64,000 nucleotides of DNA from assembly GCA_947652115.1 (NCBI GenBank), contig OX393570.1:8310389-8374388 (forward strand), given 5' to 3'. Shown here piece after piece: positions 35,801 to 50,800 of this stretch. How positions within the stretch are numbered: the first letter of the stretch is position 1; each line of letters opens with the position of its first letter. The position numbers were made by a program, and so were the translations under genes. The DNA is from Blastomussa wellsi (taxonomy: Eukaryota > Cnidaria > Anthozoa > Scleractinia > Plerogyridae). The notes under the pieces were generated by a model, which saw only the letters and a program-made list of their open reading frames with translations, had not been told where the DNA came from and did no database searches.

Positions 35801-38800
35801 CCAGTGTGCGACCGATCCAATGACAACAGCACTTCCATGTGGTACTATTCCGGTTCAATAATTTTTAATTTATAACTTGATGTACAAAATCTGCCAAATT
35901 TGCACTTCGGCATCGTTAGGAAGGCAAAGTGTAAAAACTACTGTTCAAATCACCTTAGATGAACCCATTACTGCTTTCGCTCTTACTGCAACCAAGTATT
36001 CTGTAACATTGAGAAAGAAACCTTGATGTTAGTTGTTTTGGGGAAAATTTCATGTCTGAAATGTCAAATCAATTCTCATCAGCTTGTACCTTTGTAAACA
36101 TTCAGCTGATCCTTCAGATATGCCTCTTGTTTGAGCAAAGTCTAAAATATAATTGAGGTTGACAATATTTTAGAGCAGTTTTTCCAGTGAACAGTTTCGC
36201 TCCATTTTGTTGGGGTCAAAGTGTCTCCAAGTTACTTGTTCAAAGATGAATCACTTACAATAGGCTACAATGTACAGGACAGTAATGCCTGCATACGATC
36301 CTCGTGGCCCATCAGGCCGAGACTAATTCTGTTTTCCTTAGCATGAAGCAATTAGATATAATTCTACTACCCCCTGGATGGGATCCTTGTTCATCGCAGG
36401 GTTACCCCCCAGCAGTTAATTCACCGGTATTCATTTATACACCTGGGTTAATGGAGGCACTGTGAGAGTAAAGTGTCTTGCATAAGAACACCACAAAGTT
36501 CCCCAGCCAGGGCTCGATCCCGGATGACCCATCCGAAGTGCATTAGGCTACTAAGCCTTCCACTAAATACGCAGTGCAGTGTATTTAACTGATCCACTGA
36601 CCTCGTAAACTTGTCTAAGACTATTGACTTTCGGCTTCAGTTGGAAATACTTATGCACTTTATGTTGAACTTCCTGGAAAGGACAAGTAAGTATGAGTTG
36701 ACACCTCATTTATAAAATAAGTATTTTGCTGCATATCGTAAACACTTTGTTCTATTTTTTTTCTTCAAGTTCATCGATTGTATTCCACCTCATTCTTCCC
36801 TAGAATTTCTTATCCTTGATCCTTTCGACTTATAATTATCTTTTGGGGTTTTCTACCACACAGAGCTAATTTTTAAGGTCAAAATCCAAAATACCATAGC
36901 CAATCTTTACAGTCAACGCATATCCAACTATTCGAACTTGACAAGTGTGATTTTCTGCTAGTATGAATGAAGCAGAAAATGTTTTTTCTCTCACACTTCT
37001 GGGAGTCTGGGTGCAAGTGGGGGGCGGGGGGGTACAAGGCCACATGGCTCAGTACAAAGTTCAGTTTGTTTGTTGCCATTTGCCATTGCCTGACATGCCC
37101 CACCCGCCCACCCCAAAAGGTCTTTAGGTTTTTGTTTTCTTTTAGAAATGACTTCTGTTTAGATGATTTTATGAAAATGGTCTTTGTACTTGCTGTTTTC
37201 TTTTGTCTCAAGTTTTTCTCAATTTTTCCAGCTAGTTGCTTTGTAGAGTTTTTTGAACTGGAAAAGTACTTACACAGTAAATTCAGTTAGTCGTTTCTAT
37301 CTCAGTTTTCCCATTCAGCCAGTTTTTGGCTTCTGTTGTTATGCAAAGTTGGTGTTAATAAAGGTCAGGCCCCGCATTTTGGCTTGGCATGGCTCCCAGT
37401 TGTGTGTGAAGAAGCATTTTTTAAATTGTGACAACTTTTTGATAACTTTGTGATGGCTTTCATTAAGGCCGGCCAATCAAAATGCGGAGAAAAATGTAGA
37501 AAGAAACTGGCCAATGAAAGTGCAAGAACTGTGAGGGGCAGAGTAAGGACCTTACTCTGCCCCTCGCAGTTCTTGCACTTTTTCAAGTTACTCATACTCA
37601 TTTTTTCTTGGATGAGTCCAAGGGGGCCAGGTTCAATATTCCATCTCTGACAATTGTCAACTCCATCAGAAATTCGCCAACAAGATGTCAAAAACAAGTC
37701 ACAAATTTTGTGGAGTGGCAACAGCGGAAAAACAGCACTGTATAATAGTTAGCAATGGAAAGAAATTGAAATATAGTTTACCTGTTTTATTTCATGTAAA
37801 AAATCAGCATCTTTAATAAGCTTGTCGCTTTCCTCACGATTATGTTTGTATGTCTGCAAAATGCAATCAGCCAGTTTTGACGCCTGTTCTTTTCTGTACA
37901 TCGCTTCACTTGTTTCTCCTTCAGTGGGTGCAGCTTTAGACTTAGCTATTTTGAGAACTCCTACCAGGGATCTCTCTTCCATGAATTTGACATCCTAGAA
38001 GAAGGCAAGTGAAAAATTTGGTTGACATCTTCTCAATCAATGGAATGGTAAATATCACAAAGATAAACAAGGAAATAGAGGAATCATTGACTGCCTCTCA
38101 ATACTTTGCTGTGATGTGTGTAAAATTGGCTTTTGCTTAGCCTTTACAGCAAGCATTTCTGTAGAGCGTAAACCATTCACTCCTCGCATTTTGGCTGCAT
38201 GAAAGTTAGGGTGAGGACAAAAAATTGAGAGAAGGGGGAAAAGTGTGCGTGTTCTATGGGAACACTCACTTAATGCTATGCAGGCTAGCGTTAGTCAGAT
38301 AAATTAAGTTTACCTTGGTGTAAAAACGTTGAGAAATTTTTATTTGTTCTGGAACTATTGTTTTCCTGTTATATACTGTTACAGAGCTATTGGTTGTCCT
38401 GATTGTTCTTTGTTTTATGTCACTGGTGAGTTTTCGCAGGTTCTTACATTGAGGATGATGACAACTTACCAAAGATAAAAGCTTGACACAAAGCGCTTTT
38501 AGTTGTTCTCTTATAGATTTCTCTTCTGTTGGTAATTTCTTGCTCATCAGCATTTCAATAGATTCACTCCTCAGTACTGCAAATGACACAGACACGGCTC
38601 TACAGTTAATCCCCTTTACTTTCTGTTGCTGGAGGTCACAAAACCTAACTTCCAGTTAAATACCTATGGGCTGCCAGCACATCTATGGTGATGGAAGGTC
38701 ACGAAACATTACCGTTCACATTGAAAGGCCAACCACCACCTGGTTAGCTCAGTTGGTACAGAACCAGTCTGCTGTGCAAGGGTTAAAAGTCCCAGACCGG

Positions 38801-41800
38801 ACCAACACTCAAGGTCTTAAAATAACTGAGAAGAATGTGCTGCCTTTGTATAAGGATAAGGACTATAAATTGTGGGCCCTGTCTCCTGCATTTTCAGTGT
38901 TACTTAGTTAGCTGGGGACGTTAAAGAACCCACACACTTCTCAAAAAGAGTAGGGCACTAAGTTCCCGGTGTTGTGGTCAACCTTTCGTGGGCCATGAGG
39001 GTAATAAAGGAGTTGATATCAATGTGGATGCAAATCCTGTTTCATCTCCTGCCCCGGTGTTGATTCACTGTGGTGAAATCAAATACCGGTAAATAAATAT
39101 ATAAAAATAAATAAAAAAATTGTTCAGACATTCTGTCCGACCACAGTTTGGATTTCATCAGACATTGGCAAATTTCGGTCGGCAATTGTCCCATGTCCGA
39201 CTGTTATTTGTAGCCCTGGAAGTAGGCAATAACATCAGATATTTTTCAGTTTTCACACGATCATGTGATGTGTTTAGACTAATCTTGCTCAAGAAAAGTA
39301 CTTATGATGGAATAGACAGTGGAAACCTGATTTCTTGAGCTTCCAAGGGACATTCAGGATAAAAGTGTTTGAGTGAGTGAAGTAAGTCCATGCAAAACAA
39401 CTTTCACACTCACATATATTTGCATGAATGAGCATCAAAGCACATTTATTTGAAGGCGGCACTCAAATTGAGTAAATACAGTTACTGTACTGAGAGGTTT
39501 TGATTCCACTACAAAGTGGAGGTGCTCTGCTCATCCTCGCATGCTCATTGTGGACGCATGCAATGCAAAGCTAGACGAACACTGAGACTCAGTCACACAA
39601 AGCCATACCTTTACTGTGATCCCATCTGTTAGTGAGGTTCAAACAAATTGTAGCATTCATGCTGTAACTCAGCTGTTTTCCAGGGGGTCCTAACTCATCT
39701 AAAATTATGTGCAGTGGATCATCTTCAGTTAGGGCCTGTAAAAGAGGAACATCATCAGCCGCATGCACACTGTTCCTTTGATTCAAGAGCAAGTAGAGAA
39801 AGAAGAAACATAAACACCCCAAACTTGTGCTCAAATGAATCTGTAACTCTGCATACAAGCCTAGTGGCCATCAGGCTGAAGCTTATCCCGGTTCCTTAGC
39901 ATGAAGCGACTTGGAGTATTTCTACTCCCCCCTGGATGGGATGCTAGTCCACTGCAGGATTACCCCCCCAGCACTTTGAGAGTAAAGCGTCTCACCCAAG
40001 AACACAATGCTGCAGCACAGCTAGGCCTTTACACAAATATCCAGATATATTTTGAGATATTTAGAAGTTTCCGAGATATTTTAAAATAATTATTTAGAAA
40101 AATTCATAGCTTTTTGCTGTTTTCCAGCTTTTCCTCGCTATTTTCTTAACACAATACTCAGTTCTATCATTCTTTGCTAGAAATAATCTAGTTCAGTGGT
40201 TTCCTGCTTGACAAATGTATTCCATAACTAGTAGCCATTTTTAAAGTTGCTTTATTTCCATAATACTAGTGTGGACAATCTCTGACATACTTTTCAGCTC
40301 CCACTGGGAAAAATTTTGGCCTAACGGATTCAAAATCGGCTTATTTTTGAAACAAAAGTACGAGACATTTCGAGGATTTTTCAACATATTAAGAAAATTT
40401 TTTGGGATATTTAGACATTTTTTTGGAGAATTTCCGGAAAGACATTTAGGAGATTTTACGTGATATCTGTGCAAAGGTCTAGTCACAGCCGAGGCTGAAA
40501 CCTGTTCCTTTTGATCCAGAATCCAGTGCACTCGCCATTAGGCCACTGCACCTCACATGAATCAAGTACAAGCTTTAAGTATTATAATACACCAAACTCA
40601 CCAATTCTTCTTTATGCTTGATAATTAATTCATGAATTCTGTACATTTCATTTGGGGTAATTTTAATTTTAATGTCTTTTGACAGCGATAAATATTGTTC
40701 AATCTATAAACAAATTAACAAAAAAACATGAGTAAAAATAGCGCACTGATCGCAAGTTTACTGTGAAGATAGACTCATCTTACAATGTACATGTGGGGGA
40801 TAACGGAATGAAACAATTACGTTTTATAACACATTCAAAGTGTCCTGTAAACTTATCCATAAATTGTGCTTTACTATCACCTTTGATTGGTTTAAAAAAC
40901 TCACACCACCTACTCAACAAAAATCAGATATAAAATCACAACCATTCAAGGTCTGGCCATTGCGGATGGTTGACAAAAGTTACATAAACTTTTGAGATTG
41001 CCTTGGATTTGGTTTGAAGAATAGACTTTGATAAAGTTGCATTTAGCTACAATGCAACTTTTAAGTCTCACTCTTAGAATAAAAATTCCCCTTACTTTGT
41101 TCATATATTTTCATTTATTGGCTTATGGAGAATTTACATACAAGCCAGACACCGTTTTTCTAAAATGATGATTTCCTCTATTTTTATTACCTGTTTACTC
41201 ATTGATATGCGACCTGTTGAATCTTAACTCCTGCGAGCAGTTGGCTATAAGCTGCCGTCAATCAAAAGTTACCATGACCTTATATGAAAAGGTTTGGTAA
41301 TATAATTGACAGAAGTCTATCGCCAGCTGTTCGTAGGAGTTTGGATTCAAAGGGTCACATATCACTGATGTACCACTGATAAGTTTGTTATTCAAAGGTA
41401 AAAGAAAATGCCTACACTGATCACAATGGCAATAAAGCTAAGACTTACCTCTAAAGTTTCATAGAAATCTTTAATTTCATTAAATTTAAATAATTTCATC
41501 AAAAAATCCTGCAAAGAAAATAATAATTTACAATCAAAATAAGCAAGTTCCTGTGGTTCTAATATTTAAAATAAATAATTTATTTAGAGCTGAAAATGGT
41601 TGATATCAGACATGGTTCAAATAGATACATGTATTTCGTTTCTGCAAATAAACCATTAATTTTGAAAACAATGGTATCTCTTTTTTTATTGGAGGGAGTT
41701 CTGACCTGTACACCATCAACATGCGTCATTGCAAAAGACTGCAGAGGCTGCATATATTCCTCTTTGAAATGAGTTTTCACCACATGCCGGTTAGCCATGC

Positions 41801-44800
41801 TTTGCAATAGTTTTGCAATCTACAAAGGAAGTCAGATTATATAAAAATAATCAGGGAATGACGTCAACAAGCCCACAGCACCAAAACAGCAGGGGATGTA
41901 CAGAAGTGGACTGAGGAGAGGAGAAAATATCAAATGATCGGCCACTGAATGTATCCACTTATGCCAGGATTGAATGCAAGTATTATTTAACCCATTGACT
42001 CCTGGAGATTTTTGCCAAAAACACATTTTCTAGAAATTTTAAACATTTTCTATTCAGTTATAGGCTAAATCTGCTTAAAATCTCTCTAAAATGCATTTGC
42101 AAACTAAAGACATGCCGGGTTTTTCACAAGCATTGTATTTAACAACATTTTAGCTCGGGCATGCACACAAATCAAAATTTCAAGATAGCTTTTCAACGAG
42201 AAAGTGACCCACCTCTTTAGGCTTTTCGTTTTCTTTCTTTGTTTTCACTTTTCCGTTCTTCTTTTCTCGTATCTTTTTAATGCTTTTGCTGGCCTTTTAC
42301 TGGGCTTGCTTTTGGTTCAAGAATTGCCAAGAAAGCATCAATGTAAATGGGGTTCCTATTTTAATTTGGTCAAAGATGATGACGTCAGAAGTGGAACAAA
42401 GGTCAACGTCTGTCACGGCCGGTTATAGGAGTCAATAGGTTAATTACTACTCATATTTGACTGCAGTGGGTTATTTTCCATTTTCATATTACTTCATATT
42501 TGACAGTGCCTCATTATGTGTGCTTTAGCGAACTTTTATCATTGAGGACACTTTGTGACACTTATCATACAGTGCTTGCAACTCATTAGTGGTCCATCCT
42601 GGACAAATCTGAAACCTGAATGTCACAGGGAGGCCTGAGGGGGTAATGCACTTTTCCCCCTTCTCCTTCCCTCCCTCCCCCAACTGGGGTTGTACATTTA
42701 TAATGCAGGGTACTGCTTTCTCTGTAATTACTATGCATGGCCTTCTGCTTCGGAATTTCCCAGATCCACTACTGCAGACCTTAACAGGGGTTTCAAAACA
42801 AGCCGGCAATCACCAGAGTTTTGCAGGTTACTTGTCTGATTGAATGTCACCAGTTACTCCGGTTATAGCAATCAGCTTGCTACAAACAACGTCAATTGTC
42901 ATATCAGAGCCAGCTACGCTTCCAATCTACTTTGAAACATTTTGAAACCCCTAACATGAAATGCAGTTGTATTAGTTTGCAGTGTTAGCTGTCTGAGCCA
43001 TTCTTATCACATTCATTTGGTTAAATTTATGGCAAAGTTGTGCATTCATGGACTGATAGCAGCAACCAGCATTACATGTACAGTCAACTTTAATCTCCTC
43101 ATTGTCTGCGGCATACATCTGCTGTCTGTTATTGCATCCACTGACCAACACCAAGAGGCAATTTAGCCCTATGACCATTATAAAATGTTCCAGTATCTTA
43201 ATACGACTGCTTGCTGTCGCATCAAGGTTGTCTTTAGACAGAGGACATGCTGTTAAAACTTGACATAAACAGCTTACCAAAGTAAGATTTCTCCTGGCAC
43301 AGTGGCTTGGAGGTTTACTGACAAGCATAAAAGCTGGAAAGAGATGAAAATTCAGGCGATGAACTATGGTGTACATTATATTAGAAAACATTAGCAGCAT
43401 TACAGGTTGCCATAATCTGGAAACAAAGGAATGTAAACAAACTTTAACATACAATTTTATGTCGCTTACATGTTTGGGTCTGCCTCCCTTTCAAATAACC
43501 CAGCCCTCTCCAAAAATGGTTACTGGTGCATTTATAGTTGATGTGAAAACCCTNNNNNNNNNNNNNNNNNNNNNNNNNNNNNNNNNNNNNNNNNNNNNNN
43601 NNNNNNNNNNNNNNNNNNNNNNNNNNNNNNNNNNNNNNNNNNNNNNNNNNNNNNNNNNNNNNNNNNNNNNNNNNNNNNNNNNNNNNNNNNNNNNNNNNNN
43701 NNNNNNNNNNNNNNNNNNNNNNNNNNNNNNNNNNNNNNNNNNNNNNNNNNNNNACTATAATTTTCTGTGGATGAAACCCTTGTGTGCGACCATTCAAATA
43801 AAAACTATTGAACAGCACGTAGATTATGTCCTGTTTATTATGCTGTACAAAGTGCTTCTAACTTTTAAGTCTGTGGATGAAACCCTAGTGTGCGACCATT
43901 CAAATAAAAGCTATTGAACACCACGTAGATTATGTCCTGTTTATTATGCTGTACAAAGTGCTTCTAACTTTTAAGTCTGTGGATGAAACCCTAGTGTGCG
44001 ACCATTCAAATAAAAGCTATTGAACACCACGTAGATTATGTCCTGTTTATTATGCTGTACAAAGTGCTTCTAACTTTTAAGTCTGTGGATGAAACCCTAG
44101 TGTGCGACCATTCAAACAAAAGCTATTGAACAGGACTTTGACTCTGTACTGTTTACTGTGCTGTACAAAGGGCTCATCCTCGGTGTAAAAACCTGTGAAA
44201 CTCACCAGTGACGTAAAACAAAGAACGAACAAGACAACAAAGAACTCAAAACAATATAGAACAGAAAAACAATAGCTCAAAAACAAAGAAAAACGTCAAA
44301 GGTTTTTACACCGAGGTAAACCCGTACAGTGTTTCTAACTTTTAACTCTGTGGATGAAACTTCACATAATGTTCTGTGGATGAAACCCTAGTGTGTGACC
44401 ATTCAAATGAAAGCTACTGAATAGTACTTTGTACTGTTTGCCCGTTCTGTTTACTATGCAGACTATGCTGCACAAAATGATTCTAACTTTTAAGTCTGTG
44501 GATGAATCTCCAGTGTGCGACCGATCCAATGACAACAGCACTTCCATGTGGTACTATTCCGGTTCAATAATTTTTAATTTATAACTTGATGTACAAAATC
44601 TGCCAAATTTGCACTTCGGCATCGTTAGGAAGGCAAAGTGTAAAAACTACTGTTCAAATCACCTTAGATGAACCCATTACTGCTTTCGCTCTTACTGCAA
44701 CCAAGTATTCTGTAACATTGAGAAAGAAACCTTGATGTTAGTTGTTTTGGGGAAAATTTCATGTCTGAAATGTCAAATCAATTCTCATCAGCTTGTACCT

Positions 44801-47800
44801 TTGTAAACATTCAGCTGATCCTTCAGATATGCCTCTTGTTTGAGCAAAGTCTAAAATATAATTGAGGTTGACAATATTTTAGAGCAGTTTTTCCAGTGAA
44901 CAGTTTCGCTCCATTTTGTTGGGGTCAAAGTGTCTCCAAGTTACTTGTTCAAAGATGAATCACTTACAATAGGCTACAATGTACAGGACAGTAATGCCTG
45001 CATACGATCCTCGTGGCCCATCAGGCCGAGACTAATTCTGTTTTCCTTAGCATGAAGCAATTAGATATAATTCTACTACCCCCTGGATGGGATCCTTGTT
45101 CATCGCAGGGTTACCCCCCAGCAGTTAATTCACCGGTATTCATTTATACACCTGGGTTAATGGAGGCACTGTGAGAGTAAAGTGTCTTGCATAAGAACAC
45201 CACAAAGTTCCCCAGCCAGGGCTCGATCCCGGATGACCCATCCGAAGTGCATTAGGCTACTAAGCCTTCCACTAAATACGCAGTGCAGTGTATTTAACTG
45301 ATCCACTGACCTCGTAAACTTGTCTAAGACTATTGACTTTCGGCTTCAGTTGGAAATACTTATGCACTTTATGTTGAACTTCCTGGAAAGGACAAGTAAG
45401 TATGAGTTGACACCTCATTTATAAAATAAGTATTTTGCTGCATATCGTAAACACTTTGTTCTATTTTTTTTCTTCAAGTTCATCGATTGTATTCCACCTC
45501 ATTCTTCCCTAGAATTTCTTATCCTTGATCCTTTCGACTTATAATTATCTTTTGGGGTTTTCTACCACACAGAGCTAATTTTTAAGGTCAAAATCCAAAA
45601 TACCATAGCCAATCTTTACAGTCAACGCATATCCAACTATTCGAACTTGACAAGTGTGATTTTCTGCTAGTATGAATGAAGCAGAAAATGTTTTTTCTCT
45701 CACACTTCTGGGAGTCTGGGTGCAAGTGGGGGGCGGGGGGGTACAAGGCCACATGGCTCAGTACAAAGTTCAGTTTGTTTGTTGCCATTTGCCATTGCCT
45801 GACATGCCCCACCCGCCCACCCCAAAAGGTCTTTAGGTTTTTGTTTTCTTTTAGAAATGACTTCTGTTTAGATGATTTTATGAAAATGGTCTTTGTACTT
45901 GCTGTTTTCTTTTGTCTCAAGTTTTTCTCAATTTTTCCAGCTAGTTGCTTTGTAGAGTTTTTTGAACTGGAAAAGTACTTACACAGTAAATTCAGTTAGT
46001 CGTTTCTATCTCAGTTTTCCCATTCAGCCAGTTTTTGGCTTCTGTTGTTATGCAAAGTTGGTGTTAATAAAGGTCAGGCCCCGCATTTTGGCTTGGCATG
46101 GCTCCCAGTTGTGTGTGAAGAAGCATTTTTTAAATTGTGACAACTTTTTGATAACTTTGTGATGGCTTTCATTAAGGCCGGCCAATCAAAATGCGGAGAA
46201 AAATGTAGAAAGAAACTGGCCAATGAAAGTGCAAGAACTGTGAGGGGCAGAGTAAGGACCTTACTCTGCCCCTCGCAGTTCTTGCACTTTTTCAAGTTAC
46301 TCATACTCATTTTTTCTTGGATGAGTCCAAGGGGGCCAGGTTCAATATTCCATCTCTGACAATTGTCAACTCCATCAGAAATTCGCCAACAAGATGTCAA
46401 AAACAAGTCACAAATTTTGTGGAGTGGCAACAGCGGAAAAACAGCACTGTATAATAGTTAGCAATGGAAAGAAATTGAAATATAGTTTACCTGTTTTATT
46501 TCATGTAAAAAATCAGCATCTTTAATAAGCTTGTCGCTTTCCTCACGATTATGTTTGTATGTCTGCAAAATGCAATCAGCCAGTTTTGACGCCTGTTCTT
46601 TTCTGTACATCGCTTCACTTGTTTCTCCTTCAGTGGGTGCAGCTTTAGACTTAGCTATTTTGAGAACTCCTACCAGGGATCTCTCTTCCATGAATTTGAC
46701 ATCCTAGAAGAAGGCAAGTGAAAAATTTGGTTGACATCTTCTCAATCAATGGAATGGTAAATATCACAAAGATAAACAAGGAAATAGAGGAATCATTGAC
46801 TGCCTCTCAATACTTTGCTGTGATGTGTGTAAAATTGGCTTTTGCTTAGCCTTTACAGCAAGCATTTCTGTAGAGCGTAAACCATTCACTCCTCGCATTT
46901 TGGCTGCATGAAAGTTAGGGTGAGGACAAAAAATTGAGAGAAGGGGGAAAAGTGTGCGTGTTCTATGGGAACACTCACTTAATGCTATGCAGGCTAGCGT
47001 TAGTCAGATAAATTAAGTTTACCTTGGTGTAAAAACGTTGAGAAATTTTTATTTGTTCTGGAACTATTGTTTTCCTGTTATATACTGTTACAGAGCTATT
47101 GGTTGTCCTGATTGTTCTTTGTTTTATGTCACTGGTGAGTTTTCGCAGGTTCTTACATTGAGGATGATGACAACTTACCAAAGATAAAAGCTTGACACAA
47201 AGCGCTTTTAGTTGTTCTCTTATAGATTTCTCTTCTGTTGGTAATTTCTTGCTCATCAGCATTTCAATAGATTCACTCCTCAGTACTGCAAATGACACAG
47301 ACACGGCTCTACAGTTAATCCCCTTTACTTTCTGTTGCTGGAGGTCACAAAACCTAACTTCCAGTTAAATACCTATGGGCTGCCAGCACATCTATGGTGA
47401 TGGAAGGTCACGAAACATTACCGTTCACATTGAAAGGCCAACCACCACCTGGTTAGCTCAGTTGGTACAGAACCAGTCTGCTGTGCAAGGGTTAAAAGTC
47501 CCAGACCGGACCAACACTCAAGGTCTTAAAATAACTGAGAAGAATGTGCTGCCTTTGTATAAGGATAAGGACTATAAATTGTGGGCCCTGTCTCCTGCAT
47601 TTTCAGTGTTACTTAGTTAGCTGGGGACGTTAAAGAACCCACACACTTCTCAAAAAGAGTAGGGCACTAAGTTCCCGGTGTTGTGGTCAACCTTTCGTGG
47701 GCCATGAGGGTAATAAAGGAGTTGATATCAATGTGGATGCAAATCCTGTTTCATCTCCTGCCCCGGTGTTGATTCACTGTGGTGAAATCAAATACCGGTA

Positions 47801-50800
47801 AATAAATATATAAAAATAAATAAAAAAATTGTTCAGACATTCTGTCCGACCACAGTTTGGATTTCATCAGACATTGGCAAATTTCGGTCGGCAATTGTCC
47901 CATGTCCGACTGTTATTTGTAGCCCTGGAAGTAGGCAATAACATCAGATATTTTTCAGTTTTCACACGATCATGTGATGTGTTTAGACTAATCTTGCTCA
48001 AGAAAAGTACTTATGATGGAATAGACAGTGGAAACCTGATTTCTTGAGCTTCCAAGGGACATTCAGGATAAAAGTGTTTGAGTGAGTGAAGTAAGTCCAT
48101 GCAAAACAACTTTCACACTCACATATATTTGCATGAATGAGCATCAAAGCACATTTATTTGAAGGCGGCACTCAAATTGAGTAAATACAGTTACTGTACT
48201 GAGAGGTTTTGATTCCACTACAAAGTGGAGGTGCTCTGCTCATCCTCGCATGCTCATTGTGGACGCATGCAATGCAAAGCTAGACGAACACTGAGACTCA
48301 GTCACACAAAGCCATACCTTTACTGTGATCCCATCTGTTAGTGAGGTTCAAACAAATTGTAGCATTCATGCTGTAACTCAGCTGTTTTCCAGGGGGTCCT
48401 AACTCATCTAAAATTATGTGCAGTGGATCATCTTCAGTTAGGGCCTGTAAAAGAGGAACATCATCAGCCGCATGCACACTGTTCCTTTGATTCAAGAGCA
48501 AGTAGAGAAAGAAGAAACATAAACACCCCAAACTTGTGCTCAAATGAATCTGTAACTCTGCATACAAGCCTAGTGGCCATCAGGCTGAAGCTTATCCCGG
48601 TTCCTTAGCATGAAGCGACTTGGAGTATTTCTACTCCCCCCTGGATGGGATGCTAGTCCACTGCAGGATTACCCCCCCAGCACTTTGAGAGTAAAGCGTC
48701 TCACCCAAGAACACAATGCTGCAGCACAGCTAGGCCTTTACACAAATATCCAGATATATTTTGAGATATTTAGAAGTTTCCGAGATATTTTAAAATAATT
48801 ATTTAGAAAAATTCATAGCTTTTTGCTGTTTTCCAGCTTTTCCTCGCTATTTTCTTAACACAATACTCAGTTCTATCATTCTTTGCTAGAAATAATCTAG
48901 TTCAGTGGTTTCCTGCTTGACAAATGTATTCCATAACTAGTAGCCATTTTTAAAGTTGCTTTATTTCCATAATACTAGTGTGGACAATCTCTGACATACT
49001 TTTCAGCTCCCACTGGGAAAAATTTTGGCCTAACGGATTCAAAATCGGCTTATTTTTGAAACAAAAGTACGAGACATTTCGAGGATTTTTCAACATATTA
49101 AGAAAATTTTTTGGGATATTTAGACATTTTTTTGGAGAATTTCCGGAAAGACATTTAGGAGATTTTACGTGATATCTGTGCAAAGGTCTAGTCACAGCCG
49201 AGGCTGAAACCTGTTCCTTTTGATCCAGAATCCAGTGCACTCGCCATTAGGCCACTGCACCTCACATGAATCAAGTACAAGCTTTAAGTATTATAATACA
49301 CCAAACTCACCAATTCTTCTTTATGCTTGATAATTAATTCATGAATTCTGTACATTTCATTTGGGGTAATTTTAATTTTAATGTCTTTTGACAGCGATAA
49401 ATATTGTTCAATCTATAAACAAATTAACAAAAAAACATGAGTAAAAATAGCGCACTGATCGCAAGTTTACTGTGAAGATAGACTCATCTTACAATGTACA
49501 TGTGGGGGATAACGGAATGAAACAATTACGTTTTATAACACATTCAAAGTGTCCTGTAAACTTATCCATAAATTGTGCTTTACTATCACCTTTGATTGGT
49601 TTAAAAAACTCACACCACCTACTCAACAAAAATCAGATATAAAATCACAACCATTCAAGGTCTGGCCATTGCGGATGGTTGACAAAAGTTACATAAACTT
49701 TTGAGATTGCCTTGGATTTGGTTTGAAGAATAGACTTTGATAAAGTTGCATTTAGCTACAATGCAACTTTTAAGTCTCACTCTTAGAATAAAAATTCCCC
49801 TTACTTTGTTCATATATTTTCATTTATTGGCTTATGGAGAATTTACATACAAGCCAGACACCGTTTTTCTAAAATGATGATTTCCTCTATTTTTATTACC
49901 TGTTTACTCATTGATATGCGACCTGTTGAATCTTAACTCCTGCGAGCAGTTGGCTATAAGCTGCCGTCAATCAAAAGTTACCATGACCTTATATGAAAAG
50001 GTTTGGTAATATAATTGACAGAAGTCTATCGCCAGCTGTTCGTAGGAGTTTGGATTCAAAGGGTCACATATCACTGATGTACCACTGATAAGTTTGTTAT
50101 TCAAAGGTAAAAGAAAATGCCTACACTGATCACAATGGCAATAAAGCTAAGACTTACCTCTAAAGTTTCATAGAAATCTTTAATTTCATTAAATTTAAAT
50201 AATTTCATCAAAAAATCCTGCAAAGAAAATAATAATTTACAATCAAAATAAGCAAGTTCCTGTGGTTCTAATATTTAAAATAAATAATTTATTTAGAGCT
50301 GAAAATGGTTGATATCAGACATGGTTCAAATAGATACATGTATTTCGTTTCTGCAAATAAACCATTAATTTTGAAAACAATGGTATCTCTTTTTTTATTG
50401 GAGGGAGTTCTGACCTGTACACCATCAACATGCGTCATTGCAAAAGACTGCAGAGGCTGCATATATTCCTCTTTGAAATGAGTTTTCACCACATGCCGGT
50501 TAGCCATGCTTTGCAATAGTTTTGCAATCTACAAAGGAAGTCAGATTATATAAAAATAATCAGGGAATGACGTCAACAAGCCCACAGCACCAAAACAGCA
50601 GGGGATGTACAGAAGTGGACTGAGGAGAGGAGAAAATATCAAATGATCGGCCACTGAATGTATCCACTTATGCCAGGATTGAATGCAAGTATTATTTAAC
50701 CCATTGACTCCTGGAGATTTTTGCCAAAAACACATTTTCTAGAAATTTTAAACATTTTCTATTCAGTTATAGGCTAAATCTGCTTAAAATCTCTCTAAAA

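Larger units (their letters stand above)
35045..43553. repeat. Left copy of duplicated 8,509-bp block (contig end)
   Basis: Matches 43754-52262 at a fixed offset of 8,709 in all stretches compared. It contains RasGAP exon copies at 35954-36000, 36090-36141, 36602-36673, 37782-37994, 38470-38576, 39609-39735, 40602-40703, 41449-41508, 41706-41819 and 43278-43333. It ends exactly at the first N of the gap. Most simply it is the right end of the left contig. Confidence 0.93.

Noticed and set aside
43366..43917. 183-codon frame running through the Ns
   Set aside because: Artefact of translating the gap.
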